Source of the DNA: XYB1-FULL-44-23 sp964502885
GTDB lineage: Bacteria; Patescibacteriota; Microgenomatia; CAZETR01; Amesbacteraceae
Assembly (NCBI GenBank): GCA_964502885.1
Contig: CAZCXU010000009.1
Location: 1 to 42,909, forward strand
Length of the DNA: 42,909 nucleotides
Direction: 5' to 3'
Shown: piece by piece, positions 8,386 through 14,916 of the stretch
How the letters are laid out: each line of letters begins with the position of its first letter
How positions within the stretch are numbered: position 1 is the stretch's first letter
Program-made: the position numbers and the translations under genes
The notes under the pieces: generated by a model
The model's database searches: none
What the model was told of the DNA's origin: nothing
The model's input: the letters and a program-made list of their open reading frames with translations, nothing else

Positions 8386-9155
8386 GGTTTTTGGCAGAGA
8401 ACGATTAGATTGTTAGGAGGCCAGCCCATAACCATTGCAATAAATGATTTTATGTTGTGATGGGAATGGAACGCATACAATTTCGTGCTTTGAGTAACTT
8501 TAAATCCAGCATATTTTAATTCTGAGAAGAGAATGGAAGGGGTATATTCCCTAACATGTCCGTTTAAGTTATTGTTATTTTTTATCAATTCTTCTAACCC
8601 TTCATTGAGTGGGACAGAACAAATGAACCACCCCCCATGCTTGAGCGATTCATATATTTTTTTTAACACAATTAATGTGAATTCAGGATTTATATGCTCT
8701 AAAACTTCGAGCATTAGGACAAGATCATATTTATTATTTTGAAGTTGTTTCTTGGTAATATCGCCGACCGCAAACCTCCATTGCGGATATTTTTTCTGCA
8801 AGTTTTTAACTGATTCCACCGAAAGATCCAAACCCTCCCAAGATGATCCTATTTTTCCACTATTAACAACTGCCTCGATATTTCCCGGTCCGCAACCCAA
8901 ATTTAGCACACACTGAGGGTTAATCTTATTGACCCAATTTCCAACAATGCTTGTTCTCTTCCAGGCCATAGGATACGCATGACGATTTATTTGTGATAAA
9001 GGATTTAAGTAGTCCCACATCTCTCCAGTGTTTTTATTATCAATCGCGATTCTGGTAGTGTAAGTTCTTAGGAATAATTTTATATTCCCAGATTTGGCAT
9101 ATTTATCCCTAAGCCGCTCAATTTTAAGAAATTTTAAGTCGTGATTAGAAATCAT
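8382..9155 (-). CDS. Class I SAM-dependent methyltransferase
   Basis: The 257 residues contain SAM motif I (VLNLGCGPGNIEAV, about 82-95), an acidic residue after strand 2 (GLDLS), motif II-like FAVGDI, and LMLEVLEHI, as in UbiG/Methyltransf_11-type enzymes. It is the first gene of the leftward polysaccharide operon and may methylate a sugar or cap a chain, which is inferred from position only. By eye the gene is clearly richer in A and T than its neighbours, with Asn/Lys-rich stretches (KNNNNLNGH), so recent acquisition is possible. The ATG is at 9155. There is no Shine-Dalgarno in the short upstream region shared with the divergent kelch gene. Confidence 0.85.
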   Translation of the reverse strand: MISNHDLKFLKIERLRDKYAKSGNIKLFLRTYTTRIAIDNKNTGEMWDYLNPLSQINRHAYPMAWKRTSIVGNWVNKINPQCVLNLGCGPGNIEAVVNSGKIGSSWEGLDLSVESVKNLQKKYPQWRFAVGDITKKQLQNNKYDLVLMLEVLEHINPEFTLIVLKKIYESLKHGGWFICSVPLNEGLEELIKNNNNLNGHVREYTPSILFSELKYAGFKVTQSTKLYAFHSHHNIKSFIAMVMGWPPNNLIVLCQKP

Positions 9156-9187
9156 GGGTGTACTTGATTTATTCGATATTTAGAGTA

Positions 9188-9195
9188 ATTATAAT
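9188..9195 (+). promoter_or_regulatory. Symmetric -10 element between methyltransferase and kelch-LCAT genes
   Basis: The octamer ATTATAAT contains a perfect TATAAT on plus (9190-9195) and on minus (9193-9188). On plus it ends 8 nt before the GTG at 9204, predicting an almost leaderless mRNA. The -35 element is unclear: TTGATT at 9164-9169 leaves a 20-nt spacer. The 48-nt divergent region contains nothing else recognisable. Confidence 0.45.
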
Positions 9196-9203
9196 TAAGT
9201 TAA

Positions 9204-11885
9204 GTGAAAAAACATCTGATAGTAGGAATATTGCTTCTTGGAAATTTGGTCCCGTTTGTTTTAGCCCCCGTTATACTAGCAATTGAGTTCGTGCCAGATA
9301 GCAGCATGAGCTATTCCAGCGCAAATAATCGCACAGTACAAGTACAAGATACTTTGTTCAGTATAGCTGGTAGTACTGAGGAAACCACAAATCGAGTTCA
9401 AAGTTCAAAAGTGGAGCCAGGTGTATCGTTAATCTGGCAAAGTAATAACGCGGTCCTCCCCAAGAAATTATTCTGGCTTGAGACTATAACGAAAGGAGAA
9501 TTGATCTACACTTTAGGTGGTAATGAATATGTAGATGGAATTTCAAATTCCTCTGATTCAATTTACTTTGCGCGACCTGTAGACGGTGTTATTACTGCAT
9601 GGGAAATTGCCGGAACGTTGCCTTGGAGAATTTCGAATGGGTCAGCTTTTGCAAGAGGGACAAATATGTACTATTCGGGAGGCTATGGATGGGAAAACAA
9701 TTCAGCAGGATTAGCCACTAGAGAAATTGCATACGCAACCATAAGCCCGGAGGGGTTACTGGGTATTTGGGACTACGCCGGAGAACTGCCTTTAGATTTA
9801 TTAGGTCATGCATTGATACCCGTAAACGATCGGCTTTATCTGATCGGGGGATACAGTTCAAGCTTGGCAACGGCAGTAAGCAGCATATACGAAGCAATTT
9901 TTGATGGGAATGGAGCCATTACCGGGTGGAAAGGACCGCTCGAAAACACCTTTCCTGATTCTGATTACAAACCGTACAACTTTATGCATGCAATTGTGAA
10001 TGGGAAGCTGGTCATAGCGGGAGGAAGGGGCCCAAGGCTGCACGACTCAAACACATATGACCAGGTATTTTACGCAGATATCCTGCCAGATGGGTCTCTG
10101 GGGACTTGGCAAAAGAGCGAACATAATCTACCCAGAAAAACATGTTGTGCGGGAATGGCTGCTTTGAATGACCAACTATATATTACCGGTGGACATGATG
10201 GGGCAAATTATTACGATACGGTATGGGTGGCCACTGTCAGCAATGCCACACCCACCCCAACTACTGCACCTCCCCCAACCCCGACAGTAACTCCACTACC
10301 AACGCCCACCGGATTACCTCCACTGGTTTTAATTCCTGGGGCAATGGCCAGCTGGAGCGAGAAGGGGTTGTTTGGCAGTGGAGAACCTGACAACACTAAG
10401 TGGAAAATTCCAGGATTTGTCACTGACTATGAAAGCATAGAACAGGAACTCATAGATGTGGGCTATGTAAAGAATCATAATCTTTTTATATATGCTTATG
10501 ATTGGCGTAAATCGGTGACTCAAAATGGAGAATCCTTGCGACAATTTGTGAACGAAACCGTACTAACGAAGAACCCCGGACATTCATCAATAAATATCGT
10601 GGCGCATAGCATGGGAGGGCTGGTCGGAGTATCTGCGGCAGATACAGGTTTTGTACCTAAAATTGCAAAAATGGTTACTGTTGGCACTCCGCACACGGGA
10701 ACTGCTGAAGTTTATAGAGCCTGGGAAGGTGCCGATTTGTCGGGATTTTCTGGCTATTCAGGGGTCATTCTGAGGGCGTATTTATTCGCTAATGCAGCTA
10801 AATACGGCTCAAGAATTGATGCTGTTCGAAGCATTGCCCCCTCTTTGCAGGACTTGTTGCCAACATTTGGATATCTGAAATATAACTCCGGGATAATTGT
10901 CGACCCAAGCCAAATGATCTGGAAGAGCTTGTCAGCGCCTATTCTGGGCAGCAATAGAGAACAAATCAAAGACAGACTATATACAGTTAGTGGGGATAAC
11001 AAAAAGACATTGAATTTATTTACTATACGTAAGCAGAATTCATCTGAGAAAAAGGATCGACTATGGGATGATGGTCGCCCTCTCAAAGAGGCATACACGC
11101 TTCAGGGAGATGGATCTGTGGTGAGGCAAAGCTCTTCGATTGCCACAGCTGACAAGGCGGTGATAGTTCCCGACCAAGACCATGGAGAGGTAATTCGCAA
11201 CCCAACTGGCATTCGGGAAATATTTAAAATACTTGGGCTCCCTGCTCCCGTTTTTGTGCCTGAACGATACAAGAGGTTTGACCGATCTGTGGTCGCAATA
11301 ATGGCTTCACCTGTTAGCTTTACAATTACCACCCCATCCGGCGTAACCGAGTACCCTTTTGAAAACGTACTGGTAATACCTGAGGCTGGCGAGGGAAAGT
11401 ATAAGGTGAACCTTGAGGCCACAGGGGTAGGTGAATATCATCTATATCTGGGGCGTGTGTACGGCGAAGATGAGGCATGGGAAATGATTACCGGTAAGGT
11501 GAGTAGTATAGGGCAAAAAATTGTCATGGAAAGGGATATCAGGTGGGGGGATAAGAATCTTGGAAGCGATCCCGGGAAATTGATTCGAGACCAACTTGAA
11601 CGACTGAGGAAGCTGTTTGACGAGTCAAAAGAAACTCTTTTGACCAAAAAGAGTGTGCGTGCTTGGCTCGATGCGATGGTAAAGATCATAGATGGATTGG
11701 GGAAGCTTTACTTGTATGGGAACCTGAAGCTCCCCCTGATCAATGCTTTTGCAAATTATCAAGAGTATCTCTACCAACAAGTGGAGACAAATAATATTAA
11801 TATCCGCGACCAAGATCTAAGAACTAACTTGATGCAAACACTTAATCTGGTGCGCTTTTATCTCGAAGAACTGCGAGCCAATTAG
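9204..11885 (+). CDS. Secreted kelch-propeller protein fused to an LCAT-like acyltransferase/lipase domain
   Basis: The protein has 893 residues and starts at GTG 9204. Residues 1-26 form a signal peptide. Residues about 75-345 are a kelch-like beta-propeller with at least five Gly-Gly blades (YTLGGNEY, YYSGGYGW, YLIGGYSS, VIAGGRGP, YITGGHDG) and repeated GxITxW / GxLGxW strands. A Pro/Thr linker spans 347-373. Residues 373-680 are an alpha/beta hydrolase of the lecithin:cholesterol acyltransferase family: LVLIPGAMASW (oxyanion region), YAYDWRKS, the nucleophile S469 in AHSMGG, VGTPHTGT, probable Asp in GDGSVV (634-639) and probable His H660 in DQDHGEV. A beta-rich region (about 695-770) and a helical C-tail follow. 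It would act outside the membrane on lipid or ester substrates, with the propeller as binding module. It stands alone on plus; its stop lies 6 nt from the convergent C39-like gene's stop. Confidence 0.85.
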   Translation: MKKHLIVGILLLGNLVPFVLAPVILAIEFVPDSSMSYSSANNRTVQVQDTLFSIAGSTEETTNRVQSSKVEPGVSLIWQSNNAVLPKKLFWLETITKGELIYTLGGNEYVDGISNSSDSIYFARPVDGVITAWEIAGTLPWRISNGSAFARGTNMYYSGGYGWENNSAGLATREIAYATISPEGLLGIWDYAGELPLDLLGHALIPVNDRLYLIGGYSSSLATAVSSIYEAIFDGNGAITGWKGPLENTFPDSDYKPYNFMHAIVNGKLVIAGGRGPRLHDSNTYDQVFYADILPDGSLGTWQKSEHNLPRKTCCAGMAALNDQLYITGGHDGANYYDTVWVATVSNATPTPTTAPPPTPTVTPLPTPTGLPPLVLIPGAMASWSEKGLFGSGEPDNTKWKIPGFVTDYESIEQELIDVGYVKNHNLFIYAYDWRKSVTQNGESLRQFVNETVLTKNPGHSSINIVAHSMGGLVGVSAADTGFVPKIAKMVTVGTPHTGTAEVYRAWEGADLSGFSGYSGVILRAYLFANAAKYGSRIDAVRSIAPSLQDLLPTFGYLKYNSGIIVDPSQMIWKSLSAPILGSNREQIKDRLYTVSGDNKKTLNLFTIRKQNSSEKKDRLWDDGRPLKEAYTLQGDGSVVRQSSSIATADKAVIVPDQDHGEVIRNPTGIREIFKILGLPAPVFVPERYKRFDRSVVAIMASPVSFTITTPSGVTEYPFENVLVIPEAGEGKYKVNLEATGVGEYHLYLGRVYGEDEAWEMITGKVSSIGQKIVMERDIRWGDKNLGSDPGKLIRDQLERLRKLFDESKETLLTKKSVRAWLDAMVKIIDGLGKLYLYGNLKLPLINAFANYQEYLYQQVETNNINIRDQDLRTNLMQTLNLVRFYLEELRAN

Positions 11886-11891
11886 ACAGTT

Positions 11892-12644
11892 TTACTTCCA
11901 TACCAAGATGGCATTTTTAACGTTGGCCTGAATGGGTATGTGGTTGCCGGTTGGGTAATCGCGAATTGCGTCAAATAACACATTTACGTCGTAGCGGTAG
12001 TTTTCTCCCTGCCGGGTCCCAACATCGTGGGTAATGAACTCACCGGATTTCGCGTCATAGCCCTTGATAACCAACATATGCCGTTCAGGTCCATGATGGG
12101 TAAAGTTGGGATTTCCAAGTAACTGGCCATTTGTAGGCACAATGATGATGTTGTCCTCGTATAGAAACATAACTAGCTGCTTCCAATTTTCGATATTTAT
12201 GAGCCGAGCTTTTGAATGCTGAAAATAACCATTGACCAATCTAACCAACGTATCGGATGCACTTGTGTCTATGGAGCTGCCATACTCAGTAACCTGATAC
12301 TGAGCCATATCAAGAATAGTGCTTAGGCCAGATTTCTTATCCAACTTTCTACCCTGGGCCCAAGATACTGCAACCATCACTGACGCCTCTTCGCACCCAT
12401 CCTGCTGCCTAGGGTCCTTCCAATCTCCATACGGAGCTTGGGCCACGAAAGCCATATCTGCAATATCTATGGATTTTGACGCTGAAATAGTTGCAGTGGG
12501 GGCGATGGTGGGTGCTATTGTTACTGTTTCAAAACTGACAGTATTTTCACTAGTGCCAGAAGAGGGCTCACGGAGAGACTTATGCACTAGTAGAACAGCA
12601 ACCAATGCTATAAGGACTGTTCCGATAATCACAACCGTTTTCAA
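11892..12644 (-). CDS. Membrane-anchored C39-like cysteine peptidase-fold protein
   Basis: The product is about 250 residues. An N-terminal anchor (VVIIGTVLIALVAVLLVH) is followed by a Thr/Pro/Ala/Ser linker and a Peptidase_C39-like (PF13529-type) domain. The domain shows an oxyanion Gln in FVAQAPYGDW, catalytic Cys in QQDGCEEAS, catalytic His in ERHMLVIKGYD and the acidic partner in FITHDVG. The active site looks complete, so an extracellular cysteine peptidase is plausible, though the substrate is unknown. The open frame extends further upstream, but that part is the tRNA-Val gene read as protein and must be excluded. No ATG is available before the anchor: TTG at 12644, directly after the tRNA, or GTG at 12632 are the choices, neither with a Shine-Dalgarno. 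Confidence 0.75.
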   Translation of the reverse strand: MKTVVIIGTVLIALVAVLLVHKSLREPSSGTSENTVSFETVTIAPTIAPTATISASKSIDIADMAFVAQAPYGDWKDPRQQDGCEEASVMVAVSWAQGRKLDKKSGLSTILDMAQYQVTEYGSSIDTSASDTLVRLVNGYFQHSKARLINIENWKQLVMFLYEDNIIIVPTNGQLLGNPNFTHHGPERHMLVIKGYDAKSGEFITHDVGTRQGENYRYDVNVLFDAIRDYPTGNHIPIQANVKNAILVWK

Positions 12645-12645
12645 G

Positions 12646-12718
12646 TGGGCACAGAGGGACTTGAACCCCCGACATTTGCAATGTGAATGCAACGCTCTAC
12701 CAACTGAGCTATGTGCCC
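12646..12718 (-). tRNA. tRNA-Val (anticodon CAC), CCA not encoded
   Basis: The minus strand gives a complete cloverleaf. Acceptor GGGCACA pairs with TGTGCCC; the D arm is GCTC...GAGC; anticodon stem TTGCA/TGCAA carries loop TTCACAT (anticodon CAC, codon GTG); the T arm GGGGG-TTCAAGT-CCCTC has one G-U. The discriminator is A, and the next bases are CTT, so CCA must be added after transcription. The C39-like reading frame begins 1-13 nt beyond the 3' end. Confidence 0.96.
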
Positions 12719-12727
12719 AGAAACTGC

Positions 12728-12756
12728 TCGACAAATTTTAACATAGGCTCCATAAT
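12728..12756 (+). promoter_or_regulatory. Promoter of the free-standing signal peptidase gene, predicting a leaderless mRNA
   Basis: TCGACA (12728-12733, five of six) is followed after exactly 17 nt by CATAAT (12751-12756, five of six). The expected start falls 7 nt later, on the A of the ATG at 12763. No Shine-Dalgarno is present. The divergent tRNA-Val promoter must lie in the same 44 nt; a -10-like TAAAAT on minus at 12740-12735 is a candidate. Confidence 0.6.
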
Positions 12757-12762
12757 CAATTC

Positions 12763-13329
12763 ATGGCAAGGCTCAAAAATAGGCGTGGAATAGTGGCAAT
12801 AATCGAAGCACTTCAGCCAATTGTGATGGCATTTGCGATCTTCATGATGATCTATCTTTTTCTGTTTCAGCCGCATCGAGTAGATGGTAGTTCCATGTAT
12901 CCCCGCTTTGAACACGCTGAGTTTATTTTGACGGACAAAGTTACTTATAGGAATACTGACCCGAAACGTGGTGATGTGGTAGTTTTTCACGCCCCACCTC
13001 CATTTGAAAGCGATTTTATTAAACGAGTAATCGGACTGCCTGGAGAAACTATTGAGATACGAGAAGCAAAAGTTTATATCAATGGGTTGAAACTTCCAGA
13101 AGAGTATTTACCCGATGATTATATTACAGATGGAAAATCTTTTTTACACAACAATGTCCCCTATGTAATTCCTTCTGGATACTACATGGTATTGGGAGAT
13201 AATCGCGAGCATAGTTCTGATTCTCGTGAGTGGGGCCCAATAACTAAGAAGGCTATTGTCGGCAAGGCATGGGTCCGATATTGGCCAGTCAATAAGATAG
13301 GAGTAATAAGACACGAAGATTACAAATAG
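12763..13329 (+). CDS. lepB: Signal peptidase I
   Basis: This is a complete 188-residue type I signal peptidase. One membrane anchor (about 11-35) precedes the extracytoplasmic catalytic domain. The nucleophile is S44 in DGSSMYP, the general base is K87 in FIKRVIGLPGE, and the C-terminal box is VLGDNREHSSDSREWG. It cleaves signal peptides of exported proteins such as the kelch-LCAT protein nearby. Length is normal for the Gram-positive type. It is transcribed alone on plus, divergent from tRNA-Val and convergent with parB (17 nt between stops). It is distinct from the signal peptidase-CAP fusion at the left edge, and probably the general housekeeping enzyme. Confidence 0.95.
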   Translation: MARLKNRRGIVAIIEALQPIVMAFAIFMMIYLFLFQPHRVDGSSMYPRFEHAEFILTDKVTYRNTDPKRGDVVVFHAPPPFESDFIKRVIGLPGETIEIREAKVYINGLKLPEEYLPDDYITDGKSFLHNNVPYVIPSGYYMVLGDNREHSSDSREWGPITKKAIVGKAWVRYWPVNKIGVIRHEDYK

Positions 13330-13346
13330 TCAGATCTTACAGGAAC

Positions 13347-14171
13347 CTAGTTGCTTAAACCTCGATAAATGCGCTGCAAACGTTCCTCTGTTTCCTCCTG
13401 ATTGCCTTTGAGAACAATCAACAGACGAGTCTCCGCTCTGGAACGCGAGAGCTTCACAGAAGAAAAAGGTTTCCCTCCCAAATTGTCTTCGAGTGTTTTT
13501 TTCATCATCTCAATTTCTTCACTGAGCTCATGAGCAGGTCTGAATCCGATAGTTTTTGGCTTGTTTCCGGACTGAGCTCTCATTTGTCGAGATAGTTCTT
13601 CGGCTCGACGGACTGAACCGGCTTCTTTCAAGATGATCTTGTAGGCCTCAACAATAAGCCGAGGGTCTTCGATAGCGGCCAGAGCCCGGGCATGACCTTC
13701 ACTAATCAATCCGGTTAATAATCCATCTTTGAGGGCATCGGGTAAGGATAAGAGACGAAGCGAATTACTAATATAGGCTGGACTTTTACCTATACGTTGT
13801 GAGATCTCACTATTTGATAATCCAAACTCTGCAATCAGCCTTTCAAAAGCTTTCGCACGGTCAATAGCGTTGAGATCAGAGCGTTGAACATTCTCAACGA
13901 TGGCCATCTCCAGCATTCCCTGCGGAGAGGTCTCCTTTATGATAGCGGGTATAGTTTTGAAACCGGCTAATTTTGCGGCACGCCACCTTCGTTCACCTGC
14001 AATGATTTGGAATCCGGCTGGAGTTTTCGCGATTACAAGAGGTTCAAGTATTCCATGCTCTCTAATTGAATCCACAAGATCGACAAGTGACTCAGGGGTG
14101 ATTGTTCCACGGGGCTGCAAGGGATTGGCCTGAAGTGCGTCAACTTCGATGTCTACAACCTGCTGGATCAT
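13347..14171 (-). CDS. parB: ParB/Spo0J chromosome partitioning protein
   Basis: The 274-residue protein has the ParB order: N-terminal CTPase domain with NPLQPRG, IAGERRWRAAKLAG and VENVQRSDLN, then a helix-turn-helix (LSNSEISQRIGKSPAYIS), the dimer/linker region, and a C-terminal domain. It would load on parS sites and slide as a clamp to help chromosome segregation. No parA lies beside it; instead it is the third gene of the rplU-rpmA operon, 2 nt after rpmA. The last 80 residues (about 195-274) show little of the usual ParB C-terminal dimer domain and look alpha/beta. I saw no full parS site (TGTTTCACGTGAAACA) in the window, but my search was by eye. Confidence 0.92.
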   Translation of the reverse strand: MIQQVVDIEVDALQANPLQPRGTITPESLVDLVDSIREHGILEPLVIAKTPAGFQIIAGERRWRAAKLAGFKTIPAIIKETSPQGMLEMAIVENVQRSDLNAIDRAKAFERLIAEFGLSNSEISQRIGKSPAYISNSLRLLSLPDALKDGLLTGLISEGHARALAAIEDPRLIVEAYKIILKEAGSVRRAEELSRQMRAQSGNKPKTIGFRPAHELSEEIEMMKKTLEDNLGGKPFSSVKLSRSRAETRLLIVLKGNQEETEERLQRIYRGLSN

Positions 14172-14173
14172 TT

Positions 14174-14419
14174 TTAGCGGACGCTCACCAATTTGCGTCC
14201 ATACTTGGTAATAAACTTAACAACTCCTTCTTTCAACGAATAGAGCGTAAAATCATTGCCCATCTTTACACCTGGGCCAGGATGAAAGTGACTGCCCCTT
14301 TGACGAACAATGATACTACCGGATTTTGCAGTCTGACCACCAAAAAGTTTCACACCGAGGCGTTTTCCACGGCGATTACCTTTTTGTCTCGTAGAACCAC
14401 CAGCTTTTGTATGGGCCAT
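14174..14419 (-). CDS. rpmA: 50S ribosomal protein L27
   Basis: The 81-residue protein matches L27 along its full length: MAHTKAGGSTRQKGN at the N-terminus, RLGVKLFGGQ, GSIIVRQRGSHFHPG and GVGMGxD-like GVKMGNDFTLYSL. L27 reaches the peptidyl-transferase centre with its N-terminal tail. There is no cleavable N-terminal extension of the Firmicutes type. It lies 37 nt after rplU and 2 nt before parB. Confidence 0.97.
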   Translation of the reverse strand: MAHTKAGGSTRQKGNRRGKRLGVKLFGGQTAKSGSIIVRQRGSHFHPGPGVKMGNDFTLYSLKEGVVKFITKYGRKLVSVR

Positions 14420-14433
14420 ATGTTAGATATGAA

Positions 14434-14460
14434 AATATAAGTTTTTTTCACGCGTGTCAA
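14434..14460 (-). promoter_or_regulatory. Candidate internal promoter before rpmA
   Basis: A perfect TTGACA (14460-14455) overlaps the rplU stop codon. Downstream -10 candidates are TATATT after 15 nt (14439-14434) or TATTTT after 17 nt (14437-14432). It could give extra rpmA-parB transcription. Neither spacing/match pair is ideal. Confidence 0.35.
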
Positions 14461-14861
14461 GTAGTTACGCGTTTTTTGGATGTAGTTTTGGCGACTTTTG
14501 GAGTGGATTTTACCGCTTTTGCCATTTTTTCAGGAGAGGATTTGGTTTCAATTGCTGAACCAATTGAAATTATCTTCAGGCGAGTCTTCTGGGCACGAAA
14601 ACCCGTGTGCTTACGATAACGACTCTTAGCTTTGTATTTAAAAACACGCACCTTGTCGCCTTTTTCTTCAGCAATTCGCTGGGCCAAAACTGTCACCCCG
14701 GACACGTTTGGTTTACCAATTTCGATTTGCCCGTCCTCAAAAGTGGCCAGAACGTCACTATAGGTTAACTCCTTGGCGTCACCTACCTGATGATCTACCA
14801 ATATTTCCTGTCCAGGGGAGACAATAAATTGGGACGAACCAATGCGTAAAACAGCTTTCAT
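14457..14861 (-). CDS. rplU: 50S ribosomal protein L21 with a basic C-terminal tail
   Basis: Residues 1-103 are a standard L21: KAVLRIGSSQFIVSPGQ, VSGVTVLAQ, VFKYKAKSRYRKHTGFRAQKT in two parts, and LKIISI. It binds 23S rRNA in the 50S subunit. Residues 104-134 form a Lys/Thr/Ser-rich tail (ending KKRVTT) beyond the usual length of about 103, likely unfolded and RNA-binding. It is the first gene of rplU-rpmA-parB. The ATG at 14861 lies 9 nt after a perfect -10 hexamer, with no Shine-Dalgarno. Confidence 0.96.
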   Translation of the reverse strand: MKAVLRIGSSQFIVSPGQEILVDHQVGDAKELTYSDVLATFEDGQIEIGKPNVSGVTVLAQRIAEEKGDKVRVFKYKAKSRYRKHTGFRAQKTRLKIISIGSAIETKSSPEKMAKAVKSTPKVAKTTSKKRVTT

Positions 14862-14870
14862 ACGTTACTG

Positions 14871-14899
14871 ATTATACAGGGAATTTTTTTCATAGGCAA
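14871..14899 (-). promoter_or_regulatory. Promoter of rplU-rpmA-parB, predicting a near-leaderless mRNA
   Basis: TTGCCT (14899-14894, four of six) is followed after exactly 17 nt by a perfect TATAAT (14876-14871). The hexamer ends 9 nt before the rplU ATG, so the predicted leader is about 3 nt. Confidence 0.65.
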
Positions 14900-14916
14900 T
14901 GCTTCTTCGTTTACGG

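Noticed and set aside
12645..12734. N-terminal extension of the C39-like protein (SSVGRALHSH...)
   Set aside because: These bases form a perfect tRNA-Val; the peptide is the well-known product of reading a tRNA as protein.
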